From: Planctomycetota bacterium | GTDB lineage: Bacteria > Planctomycetota > Phycisphaerae > WQYP01 | Length of the DNA stretch: 37,372 nt | Reading direction: 5' to 3' | Assembly: GCA_021847065.1 (NCBI GenBank) | Contig: JAJZVR010000006.1 | Location: forward strand, 1-37,372 | Part shown: in pieces, positions 27,441-36,044 of the stretch | Layout: every line of letters starts with the position of its first letter | How positions within the stretch are numbered: position 1 is the first letter of the stretch | Notes under the pieces: generated by a model | Databases searched by the model: none | What the model was told of the DNA's origin: nothing | What the model saw: the letters and a program-made list of their open reading frames with translations, nothing else | Position numbers and translations under genes: made by a program

Positions 27441-29086
27441 TTGATTTCAGTTGCTGTGGAGCTGTTCTGCAATGGAGCCGTTGAGGCAAACCCCAGGCTC
27501 AACGGATTAATCATGTAGCCGCTCGTAAAAAGTGTGCCGAGCACAGCCAGCGCTCCGTTATAGTAATCTCCCTGAAAAATTTTCAGATTTTCGTTCCAGA
27601 AGGAATTCTGCACGCTGGTGTTGGTGGTAAAGGCCATCGTACAGGCGGCTGGTGCAACGAATGCGTCATTATGATATTGCCCTATGACCGAGCCGTTGAG
27701 CTGGTATCCATCTACGATGTTGGGGGCACCGATCTGCTGAAAGAACGCTTGCAGCTTTTGCACCTGGCTGAGAGCCTGGGGATCGCCGTACCACGCTGCA
27801 TCCACGGAAAGCCGCCACGCCATGCGTGTCGCGTCATAACGGTAATTGTAATCGTAGCCACTGGCCGGGGTACCTGCGGCCGTGCTCCAGTCCGGGAGCA
27901 ACCCGGTTGAATTGGCTGCCGAATTTGCGTCTATATTGGCGATAATCTTCAAGGTTTCAGCGAGAACGAGATTCCACCGATTATCACCCGTAAATTGTGC
28001 AAAGACATGGTAATAGGCTGGATTGAAATAGGATGGATCGGTAACACTCGATCCGCCCCACCATCCCGGCTTCAATACGTAGGTGTTTGGTTCCACATCG
28101 AGAGCCATGATTCGATTAATCATGGCACGAGCTTGCTGACCGTATCCCCCCCAGCGCTTGTCGGCCACAATCAGGGCGAACGCCATGTCCTGATCGGCGT
28201 CGGTTGCCTGCCCGGAGCCTCCATTCGCCGTGGTTCCGTTGGAATTGATCTCCCAGTTCATTAAGCCTTGGGCATTACCGCTTTGCGCGTCCATATGCAA
28301 TTGGGCGTAACCCCAGAGTTGGTTAAAAGTGCTTTGATCGCCCATATACGCCGAAAGCAGCATGCCATAGCCTATACCTTCCGAGACGGTATTACTCCCA
28401 CCTACTCGCAGATAGCCATCTGCCCCGGCACTTGTGATGTTGTTGGCTTTCCAGAGATTGTATTCGGAAACCAGAGCGCTGAGTCCAGCGGATTTGCTCG
28501 GTGCCACCATTGATCCGTAGGCATAGGGACTGATCGCATATAACTGGCTTTGCGGAATTATTTCCTGGGCAGTGGAAGCGCTCGACCATGAAAGCTGTAT
28601 GAGAGAGTTTCCAGTGTTCTGGAAATATTCCAAGATGAGATCATATTGTTGCCCGGCAGCGAGATTGATCGTGCCGCTGTCCTGCGTTGAGGAGTGGTTG
28701 CTCCAATCATTAATTAATTCACTGCCATTGACCCACATCCGTACGCCGTCGTCGCTTTGAGTGTAAAAGGTGTACGTTTGGCTGTATTGAGCCTCCACTT
28801 GCCCAGTCCATTCAACGGAGAATTGTGTGGAGGGGACGCCGGGCGCGGGCGAAGCTCCGCTCCAACTAAAATTAACAGTAGCGTCTGTGCGCGTCACCAC
28901 CGGAGATGTAAGATTCATGCTGTTGTAATAGGTGCCGGTCAGGCCTGTCCCTGAAAGCAGAAGACGCGGCTCCAAAACCTCGAAGCATGGCGATACCCGT
29001 TGCGGACGCCGTGGCTGACGCTTTTCCCCAGATTTCCTCAATCCAGCAAGACGCGTGAAAATATTCCTCATGGATAGACTCCTCAA
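25283..29086 (-). CDS. LEPR-XLL protein with PA14 domain, GH8 catalytic domain and four tandem beta-rich repeats
   Basis: 1267 aa; FEVLEPRLLLSG near N-terminus; TGTYYNSMNLTSPVVTRTDATVNFSW...YSQTYTFYTQSDDGVRMWVNG (PA14); SEGIGYGMLLSAYMGDQ...LMNWEINSNG...ATDADQDMAFALIVADKRWG (GH8). Confidence 0.88.
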   Translation of the reverse strand: MRSLSMRNIFTRLAGLRKSGEKRQPRRPQRVSPCFEVLEPRLLLSGTGLTGTYYNSMNLTSPVVTRTDATVNFSWSGASPAPGVPSTQFSVEWTGQVEAQYSQTYTFYTQSDDGVRMWVNGSELINDWSNHSSTQDSGTINLAAGQQYDLILEYFQNTGNSLIQLSWSSASTAQEIIPQSQLYAISPYAYGSMVAPSKSAGLSALVSEYNLWKANNITSAGADGYLRVGGSNTVSEGIGYGMLLSAYMGDQSTFNQLWGYAQLHMDAQSGNAQGLMNWEINSNGTTANGGSGQATDADQDMAFALIVADKRWGGYGQQARAMINRIMALDVEPNTYVLKPGWWGGSSVTDPSYFNPAYYHVFAQFTGDNRWNLVLAETLKIIANIDANSAANSTGLLPDWSTAAGTPASGYDYNYRYDATRMAWRLSVDAAWYGDPQALSQVQKLQAFFQQIGAPNIVDGYQLNGSVIGQYHNDAFVAPAACTMAFTTNTSVQNSFWNENLKIFQGDYYNGALAVLGTLFTSGYMINPLSLGFASTAPLQNSSTATEINIAPYYNLDGITNNNNTAPGNLDGAGNSYSASLLGSSIQYNNGAYAIGAPGQNNVVTASGQTITLPQWQVQNVTILATAVNGAQTGTFTITYTDGSQQTFSPAITDWSTGWNSADPSVAALMPYRNAPSGQQYANVYLYGYTFNVATTKAISSITLHNNPDIKVVSMDVLTLPSLDIGSSFINNGTTSNGLAATHVSLANSFNLNGITSDNATSLGNIDGYGDSYSANALGSMVYYNGASFDLGSPGADNVIEAKGQSIAMPNGNYSNLVFLATGVNGLQSGAFTVHYSDGSTQQFNETLTDWSVGASSTGDAVVSDMAYRNAQSGQQYANWFLYAVDLQVNPSKVVTSVTMPANGNIVVLALDAYAVSPQVNLGGVFNVQGITSDSAPGTGNIDGFGNSYSANTLGSSVSVNGARYTFGSIGGNNVVAATGQTIALPGGQYSSLTLIGTAVNGSQSGQFTVTYSDQSTSTITQAFADWIATGNEAQQAPVMQMSYHNGSSGQINSMPFLYVYTLMLNSTKNAVSLTLPDNSNIKILAIDTHAAPLSVNLSGSYNLNGITADNNTKSGNLDGYGDSYSANLLGTNLLFNQANYSIGAAGANNVVQAGGQTIALPSGSFTSITLLVAAVNGAQTGNFTINYADGTTETISQTVDDWTQGPVSGTDSVAATMPYRNTQSGQQSGTVYLYALTIPLDTSKPISGITLPNNSNIEVLAMDLFS

Positions 29087-29389
29087 AAAATACCTTACTT
29101 AACTACTACTGAACCGTCTACAGAATAGCGGACTATATAATTTGCTAAACAACTGCCACCATACTTTTTCAAGTTCATTTTAATATGAAAAATTTCAAAT
29201 GTCAAGAGAATTATTCACATAGCAGCTGTGACGAATTGCCCTGCGGGTTCTCCGGCGAGCCGGCGTCGCGGTGCAGAGGGCAGTCACTGGGGCGCAGCAG
29301 ACCGCTGCTCGTCGGGATAGGACACGCGAGTTCAACGAGGGACGAACGAAGCGGATTCGGTTTGGTTTGCGACGCATGATGTAACGCGG

Positions 29390-29731
29390 GCCTTGGTCGG
29401 GGAGCACTTCCGCGAGTTTCCTCCGTTATGTGCCGCAGGTGCGTCTTGGTTTCGTTCACCGTCAGTTTTAGCTTCCCCATCATGCTCCGCATTTCCGCCA
29501 TCGCCGTTTCGGCTCTGGATCGGCAGCAGATCACGAAGTCGTCCGGATAGTTGACAATGTACGCCCCCAGCCGCCGCCGGTGGCCCAGCTTCCGCCATAG
29601 GCATGGGCTAGTACGTCTTTCCGGTACACCTTGTCATACAACGCATGGAACCGCTGCGTGGGAGAATCCTTCGCTTTGGCATGCAACGTCGCCTGCAGCT
29701 TCTGAACACGGTATGGAGTTGTTAGACTCAT
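29390..29731 (-). pseudogene. Degenerate group II intron reverse transcriptase/maturase
   Basis: N-terminus MSLTTPYRVQKLQATLHAKAKDSPTQRFHALYDKVYRKDVLAHAYGGSWA, then in another frame DDFVICCRSRAETAMAEMRSMMGKLKLTVNETKTHLRHITEETRG; the RT palm between them is missing. Confidence 0.8.
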
Positions 29732-30276
29732 TTCTGGCCAATCTCCTTACATTGCGGCCTGTCAGCTCGCCGATCGCCTTACGCGACCTTTCCATCGAGA
29801 GCTTCGGCAGCTTCGTTACCTCCGCTACCTCCCTGTGAATAGAAATCCCCCATGCCGTTGTGTCTCTTCTGGGAAAATCTTTTCGGTTGTCGGCTCCGCC
29901 GCCTTGTGCCAATCCGCGAAAGAAGTTTATCCCGTGCGCGCCGGGATGGATCACCCCCATCGTTTTACTCATTATTCATCACTCATCTTGTTCATTATGC
30001 GCCAGCGCTCCCCTGTTTACACCCACTCTTTACGAGCCATGTCATTTGGCCCATACTTGACTTATGTATTAAAAGTATCTACAATCGTTTATAATAATCC
30101 GGACGTGGGTAATAAATGTGTGTTGATGGAAAGACAAGTGCATTGGCACGGCGACGATGTGATTGGTGTGACGCCTGTTTAGTGCTCACATCAGCTTTTG
30201 GGCGCAACAGGGCAATGCGGTTAAATTGATGCCGGGGTGGAAAATAACAGTGCGTGTCGAAGTTTTTTAAGGAGTC

Positions 30277-30447
30277 ATGAAAATGCTTTACTGGGCGGTC
30301 ATATTTTTGATTGTGGCGATTATCGCCGGGGCATTTGGTTTCCTGGGTGTTGCCGGGCTGGCCACGGAAATTGCCAAAATTCTTTTTGTGGTTTTTTTGA
30401 TCATTTTTGTTATCTCCCTTATTGGCGGTTTTCGCGGCAAACGGTAA
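30277..30447 (+). CDS. DUF1328 family small membrane protein (56 aa)
   Basis: Below the ORF-track length cutoff: [62 protein letters not shown] upstream. Confidence 0.88.
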   Translation: MKMLYWAVIFLIVAIIAGAFGFLGVAGLATEIAKILFVVFLIIFVISLIGGFRGKR

Positions 30448-30510
30448 CGCCGAAACGCATAAGTGGGGTATTCGGTTGTTTTAACAACCGGTTTTACCGG
30501 AGTAGTGGCT

Positions 30511-30723
30511 ATGAATTCTCAACGTATTGTCGGAATTGTTTTGTTAATTATTGGTGTGGCCCTGCTGGTGGCCGGCCTTCATGCCTCGCACTCGCTGGCG
30601 GATCGGACGCATGATCTGATTTTTGGGCGGTATACCAAGATGACCGCTTTGTATATTTTCGGTGGTATTGCCCTGGGTATTGCGGGACTGTTAATGACGA
30701 TTTTTTCGTCACGCAGAAATTAA
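30511..30723 (+). CDS. DUF3185-like small membrane protein
   Basis: ORF listed from 30463; ATG 30511: MNSQRIVGIVLLIIGVALLVAGLHASHSLADRTHDLIFGRYTKMTALYIFGGIALGIAGLLM. Confidence 0.75.
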   Translation: MNSQRIVGIVLLIIGVALLVAGLHASHSLADRTHDLIFGRYTKMTALYIFGGIALGIAGLLMTIFSSRRN

Positions 30724-30808
30724 GTCGGCCTGCCTCACGCAGCGGAAGATGTGTGATCCCCACAGGCTTATGGAGCCGATGATCGTCAGCCACCGTAAAG
30801 CAGCGGAT

Positions 30809-31129
30809 TTATTCAACAACCACAGCGGTGCCGTAGCACAGCACTTCCGATGAACCGCTTTGCCCCCCAAGGTCAGCGGCGTCATATTGCACGCCTACCA
30901 CCGCGTTGGCTCCCATTTCCGCCGCTTGTTGGGCCATAATTTCAAAAGCTTCATTGCGGGCATGCTCGCACATTACGATATAGCTGTGGTTGCGACCTCC
31001 GACAATGGATTTCAAGCCGCCCAAAAAACCCTGACCAATGGTGGGAGTGCGAACGACAATTCCCCGCACCAGCCCTTTGTATTCAATAATTCTGTGTCCG
31101 TCGATGCTGTTGGTTGTGGTAATAATCAT
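30809..31129 (-). CDS. YbjQ/UPF0145 family protein
   Basis: ORF listed to 31531 but homologous part begins MIITTTNSIDGHRIIEYKGLVRGIVVRTPTIGQGFLGGLKSIVGG..SYIVMCEHARNEAFEIMAQQAAEMGANAVVGVQYD at ATG 31129. Confidence 0.88.
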   Translation of the reverse strand: MIITTTNSIDGHRIIEYKGLVRGIVVRTPTIGQGFLGGLKSIVGGRNHSYIVMCEHARNEAFEIMAQQAAEMGANAVVGVQYDAADLGGQSGSSEVLCYGTAVVVE

Positions 31130-31268
31130 AAATGCACCGTAATCCTTTAAGTTCGCATCGAGATGTGGATGTGCTCCCGATGTAAAACCACCACAGATAC
31201 TAACGTATAAAGTGCATTTAACGCAACAATTTTCGGTTATTTCAACAAGCGACAAGCGGGAGGCGTTG

Positions 31269-32183
31269 TTATTCCCGTGCTGCCCGGCGGAGTTTAACCG
31301 GTGCGGCCAAGGTTCGACCAGACGGAGCATGGATGCCCAGCGCGGCAATGGCGTCATTTTGGACAATATTGCGTAATACTTCACGCGGAATGATCGGCAA
31401 GGGCGAACCCATGGCAAATTGATTGATGTTATAAAGCGTGTCAATACATTCCGCGGCGCTGGAAAATGGAAAATCACTGCCAAACAGCAGGCGGCTGGTA
31501 ACCTGCATCTGATAGGCGCGCAATAAGGCATCCCATGCGATCCACGGTCGCCGCAGCAGTCCGGCTATTCCGGCAAATACGTTGCTGTGCTTGGCTAAAA
31601 GGGTCAAGGTTTCGTCGACCCATGGGTAGCCGATATGGCTGATAACCAATTTAAGATCCGGGAAACTACGGGCTATTTCATCCAGCAGCAGGGGACGGGC
31701 ATATTCCAAGCGGGTATGGGCGGAAAGATAAGGTCCGCTGGAGAAGATAACAGGTAGTTTTAATGCCACCGCGGCTTCGTAAATGCGCATGGCCTGCGTG
31801 TCGCAGGGGTGGAAATCCTGGGCGGCGGGGGAAATGACCAGTCCCTTGAGGAACGCGCTGCGTCCGATTTCGGCCACGTGCGCCAGGGCCTCCGGTTCCG
31901 TCGGATCAAGACCGGCAAAGCCGATCATTTGATCAGCATGTTCGCTGCAGTAATCTATAATAAGATCATTGGGGATAAACGCACCAAGATAACGGCTCTT
32001 AAAGCCCAAAACGAAGCAGCGTTGAACCGGTTCACAGGCCAGCCAATGTGACGCGGTATCAGCCTTGGGCAGCAGGCGGATTTGTTCATGGCCAAAGCGC
32101 GTGGGTTGGGCAATGCGATTAATGGCTTCGCGGCCAAGCTGTTCCGGGCTTTGCCAGATGCTGGTATGACAATCAATAATCAT
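31269..32183 (-). CDS. Amidohydrolase family (TIM-barrel metal-dependent hydrolase)
   Basis: 304 aa; MIIDCHTSIWQ start, GFAGLDPTEPEAL, LKLVISHIGYPWVDE, LLFGSDFPFSSAAE. Confidence 0.85.
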   Translation of the reverse strand: MIIDCHTSIWQSPEQLGREAINRIAQPTRFGHEQIRLLPKADTASHWLACEPVQRCFVLGFKSRYLGAFIPNDLIIDYCSEHADQMIGFAGLDPTEPEALAHVAEIGRSAFLKGLVISPAAQDFHPCDTQAMRIYEAAVALKLPVIFSSGPYLSAHTRLEYARPLLLDEIARSFPDLKLVISHIGYPWVDETLTLLAKHSNVFAGIAGLLRRPWIAWDALLRAYQMQVTSRLLFGSDFPFSSAAECIDTLYNINQFAMGSPLPIIPREVLRNIVQNDAIAALGIHAPSGRTLAAPVKLRRAARE

Positions 32184-32438
32184 TATGTCTAAAGATACTC
32201 GCTGTATGGGGGCCGGGCAAGGGTGATAGATTCACGGGTGGATGCTTTACGGAATTGTCCTGAAGGCCTAAAGTATCGCTTTAGAATCTTGCGGAGCGCG
32301 AAATTATGAACGTGAATGTGGTGGAAAAAATGGATAAACCGCCGGCGCCCTTAAAATCCGCACCGGCTTGGGCATAAGCGGCAGGCATTCTGGAAGCCTA
32401 TAGTTTGGTAGTTTGCTTGCCGCAATCAGGAGTCGCAT

Positions 32439-33710
32439 GTGTCAACAGTCAAAACCGCCGGTGGAAAAACCCGGCAGGATGTAACAACATTATCCAATGG
32501 TCTGACATTGCTCGTGGAATCAATGCCCGGCGTGCGCTCAGCGGCGATGGCGCTGCTGACGCCTATGGGAGCCGCATCCGACCCTGCCGGTGCTCTGGGA
32601 AGCGCCAACGTTCTGGCGGATTGGATAACCCGTGGTGCCGGGGAAAGAGATAACCGAGCGATAACCGATTATCTCGATTCATTGGGTGTACAAAGATCCA
32701 CAAGTGCGGAAACGGTTTTCATGCGTTTCAGTGCTTCCATGCTGGCGGATAAATTGCCGCAGGTATTGCCGGTATACGGCGATATATTGCTGCGGCCCAT
32801 GCTGCCGGAAGCCGGCTTTGGTCCCGCCCGTGACCTGGCCATGCAGCAATTGGACGCCATTGAAGATGAACCTGCGCAAAAACTCAATCTATTGATCAAG
32901 GCCCGTCACTTTGCCGAGCCGTATGGCCGACCTGTGGTGGGAAAAAAGGACCATCTCAATACGTTAACACCCGCCGCATTACGCAAAGATTTCCAAAGCC
33001 GCTGTACCGCCCGTGGTTCCATTCTCGCGGTTGCGGGCGCGGTGGAGTTTGCGGCGGTGCGGGACATGGTGGAACAGCATTTTGGCGCTTGGCAGTCAAA
33101 AGAACCGGTACAGCAGCCGGTGCGAGCGGCGGCGGGTGGCGTGTGGCATGAACAGCAGGCAAGCAATCAGGTACAGATCGGCCTGGCGTTTGATGCTATC
33201 GCGGAAACTGATCCTGACAGCATTGTGTTGCAATTGGCGATGAATATTTTAAGCGGTGGCATGGGGGCGCGGCTGTTTTCTGAAATCCGGGAAAAGCAGG
33301 GCCTGTGTTACGCCGTCAGTGCCGGATATATGAGTCTCAAACACATCGGTGCCGTTCTCGGTTATGCCGGCACGGTTCCGGAGCGCGCCCAAAAAACATT
33401 GGATTCGTTTTTGCATGAATTGCAGCGTTTCAGTTCCGGGGCCCAGCAGGATGAACTCGACCGGGCACAGGTGGGCATGAAGGCCCGCGTGATTATGAAT
33501 GGTGAAAGTTCTGCCGCCCGGGCCGGTGCCATTGCCCATGATTTTTATCATTATGGCCGCCCCCGGACCTTGGACGAATTACGCGCCCGCATTGAAAGCG
33601 TTGATCTTAAACGCCTCAATGCGTTCCTTGCGTCACATAAGGCCGGCAAATTGACGGTAGTGACCATTGGCCCGGCCCCGCTGGCGGTACCGGTGGATAT
33701 GATTGGTTAA
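32439..33710 (+). CDS. M16 family peptidase homologue lacking HxxEH (probable non-catalytic partner)
   Basis: 423 aa; M16 fold features (LSNGLTLLVESMPGVRSAAMALL, GGMGARLFSEIREKQGLCYAVSAGY) but ALGSANVLADWITRGAGERD where HxxEH is expected. Confidence 0.85.
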   Translation: MSTVKTAGGKTRQDVTTLSNGLTLLVESMPGVRSAAMALLTPMGAASDPAGALGSANVLADWITRGAGERDNRAITDYLDSLGVQRSTSAETVFMRFSASMLADKLPQVLPVYGDILLRPMLPEAGFGPARDLAMQQLDAIEDEPAQKLNLLIKARHFAEPYGRPVVGKKDHLNTLTPAALRKDFQSRCTARGSILAVAGAVEFAAVRDMVEQHFGAWQSKEPVQQPVRAAAGGVWHEQQASNQVQIGLAFDAIAETDPDSIVLQLAMNILSGGMGARLFSEIREKQGLCYAVSAGYMSLKHIGAVLGYAGTVPERAQKTLDSFLHELQRFSSGAQQDELDRAQVGMKARVIMNGESSAARAGAIAHDFYHYGRPRTLDELRARIESVDLKRLNAFLASHKAGKLTVVTIGPAPLAVPVDMIG

Positions 33711-33786
33711 TGACAATGCAGGCACGGATCGGCAGACGTCCCCTGGGCGTTGCGGCCCGGCCGTATAAATCCCGGAGAGTTTTTAC

Positions 33787-35010
33787 ATGGTAACATTCAA
33801 ACACACACAATTAAAAAATGGCATGGATATCGTGGCTGAAATAAACCCCGAAGCGCAAAGCGTGGCCATCGGATTTATGGTTAAAACCGGTGCCCGTGAT
33901 GAATCCGGCGAAGTTTACGGGGTATCACATTTCCTGGAACACATGATGTTCAAAGGCACATCCCGCCGTTCCAGTGCGGATGTAAACCGTGAGTTTGATG
34001 CCATGGGCGCACGTAACAATGCGTTTACCAGCAATGAAGTCACCTGTTACTGGGCCCATATTCTGCCGGAATTTTTGCCCGCGGCGCTGGATCTGCTGGC
34101 TGATATGATGCGCCCGGCTCTGCGCGGTGACGATTTTAATATGGAAAAGAAAGTTATTCTTGAGGAGATCGCGCTGTATCTGGATCGCCCGGGGCATGTG
34201 CTTTATGAGGCGGTTATGGAAGATCATTTCCGCAATCATCCCCTGGCGCATTCGGTGTTGGGTACCAAAGAGTCCATTACCGCGTTAACCCGCGATCAGA
34301 TGCAAACCTATTTTGACGCCCGATACGGTCCCGGCAATATGGTACTGGCCGTGGCCGGCAAGATGGATTTTGACGAATTGGTGCGATTGTCGGAGCAAAA
34401 ATGTGGCCAATGGAAACATCTGGATGTGCATCGGCAATATCCGGTGGCGGAAATTAAGGGTGGCATAAGGCATATTACCGATTCCAAGCTTAAACGCCAT
34501 TACGTTGCCATGATTTGCCCCGGCCCTTCCGCACAACATGATGGGCGCTATGCCGCACAGGTGCTTTCGGACGTGATTGGTGATCATGACGGATCGCGCT
34601 TTTACTGGGCGCTGGTTGAGCCGGGATTGGCGGATGAAGCGGACTTTTCATTTTACCCGCACGATGGCACGGGCAGCTTTTTTGCCTATGCCTCCTGCGA
34701 TCCGGCACGCTCACAGCAGGTGGCGGAAATATTACGTGGTGAATTACAAAAAATCGCCGATCATGGCCTGACCGATCAGGAAATTTCCCGCAGTAAAAAC
34801 AAAATCGCCACCGCCGCGGTATTGCAGGGCGAATTGCCGCTGGGCCGCATGCGCAATATCTGCTCGCGCTGGATTTACAATCAGGAATACAAAACCCTGG
34901 AAGAAGATTTGCAACTGCTGGAAGGCGTCAACGCGGCGGCCATTAAGAAAGTCATCCACGAATTTCCGTTCAACCCAATTACCACAACCACGCTGGGGCC
35001 AGCGGCGTGA
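33787..35010 (+). CDS. M16 family zinc peptidase
   Basis: 407 aa; LKNGMDIVAEINPEAQSVAIGFMVKTGARDE, HFLEHMMFKGT (HxxEH) and downstream Glu region LEEIALYLDRPGH. Confidence 0.93.
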   Translation: MVTFKHTQLKNGMDIVAEINPEAQSVAIGFMVKTGARDESGEVYGVSHFLEHMMFKGTSRRSSADVNREFDAMGARNNAFTSNEVTCYWAHILPEFLPAALDLLADMMRPALRGDDFNMEKKVILEEIALYLDRPGHVLYEAVMEDHFRNHPLAHSVLGTKESITALTRDQMQTYFDARYGPGNMVLAVAGKMDFDELVRLSEQKCGQWKHLDVHRQYPVAEIKGGIRHITDSKLKRHYVAMICPGPSAQHDGRYAAQVLSDVIGDHDGSRFYWALVEPGLADEADFSFYPHDGTGSFFAYASCDPARSQQVAEILRGELQKIADHGLTDQEISRSKNKIATAAVLQGELPLGRMRNICSRWIYNQEYKTLEEDLQLLEGVNAAAIKKVIHEFPFNPITTTTLGPAA

Positions 35011-35264
35011 CGACGGTCCCACCAAAAAATTTACACCATGTTGTCATGATCAGAAACGCGGTTCCGTGCCCCCTTTAATCCTTGGAGGCACAAGGAAATT
35101 GTCATTCTTGCCGCTGCAGAGACACCTCCCCAAACAGTCATGTTATCCGCATAGCCATCTTCGAGGACTTCCGAAATCGGTGCCAAAATCTCCAAGCTGG
35201 CTACATTTTCCGAACCGACCCCTTAGCACCACCGTCGGGTTTCGATTACTTGGTCACTCGCCCA

Positions 35265-35879
35265 TCAGGCCTTGGGCTTACCATTTTTCTTCACGAGGGA
35301 ATAAAGCCCGATTGCAGCGGCGATCAGAAATAATATCGATGCTGCGGAAAGCAACGGACTTAATACGCAGCCGACCACCGATGGGCTTCCCCAAATTTGT
35401 TGAAGCCCTCCACCAAAGCCTGCAATTCCAAGAATAACGCTGCCAGCGAAGAAAAATAGTGTCATTCCACCGATTGATTGCGCGCGTCGGGTTGCTTCTT
35501 TGTGCTCTGGAAGCATCACTGTGCCATCATCTCTGGCCCTGGCGAGCATCACCGAATCTGGAATGGGAAGGCCATTGGTGTAGCAATACATGAGCTCCAC
35601 GGCTTGGGAGGCCACCTCAACGAAAATCAGGGCGATGCCAGTCGCGATAGCCAACTCGTCGCCCCACACCACTCGGAACAATCCCGGCGCGACCAAGTAG
35701 TGGGTTCCGTGCGAATTGAGGTAGTAGCTGCCATTATTAACCGGCGTGCCCAGCGCGACGCCGAAACCGTGCCGAAATGTCAGAAGCACGTCGAGAGATC
35801 CACCCAAAAGCACCGCCAACACGCCCAATCCGGCTCCAATTTGAATGATCCGTCGGAGGAAGTTTATCACTGACAACAT
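35265..35879 (-). CDS. Uncharacterised membrane protein
   Basis: 204-aa ORF with about four hydrophobic segments; no family recognised. Confidence 0.65.
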   Translation of the reverse strand: MLSVINFLRRIIQIGAGLGVLAVLLGGSLDVLLTFRHGFGVALGTPVNNGSYYLNSHGTHYLVAPGLFRVVWGDELAIATGIALIFVEVASQAVELMYCYTNGLPIPDSVMLARARDDGTVMLPEHKEATRRAQSIGGMTLFFFAGSVILGIAGFGGGLQQIWGSPSVVGCVLSPLLSAASILFLIAAAIGLYSLVKKNGKPKA

Positions 35880-36044
35880 ATTTGCTCCGAGGTTTGGCCA
35901 GCAGCCGATTGTCCGCCGCGACTGAGAAATAAAATGAAGATTCTATGCCCCAGCGGAAAGAACGCAACTGCTTGATACTGCTTGTTGACTATTCCATTTC
36001 ACGGGAGTTGCGTTAAAATCACCTTTAGAATTGCTAGGTGAGAA

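Noticed and set aside
35011-35264. Overlapping plus-strand ORFs (35066-35437, 35082-35333)
   Set aside because: No start context or motif, and partly antisense to the 204-aa membrane protein; treated as intergenic.
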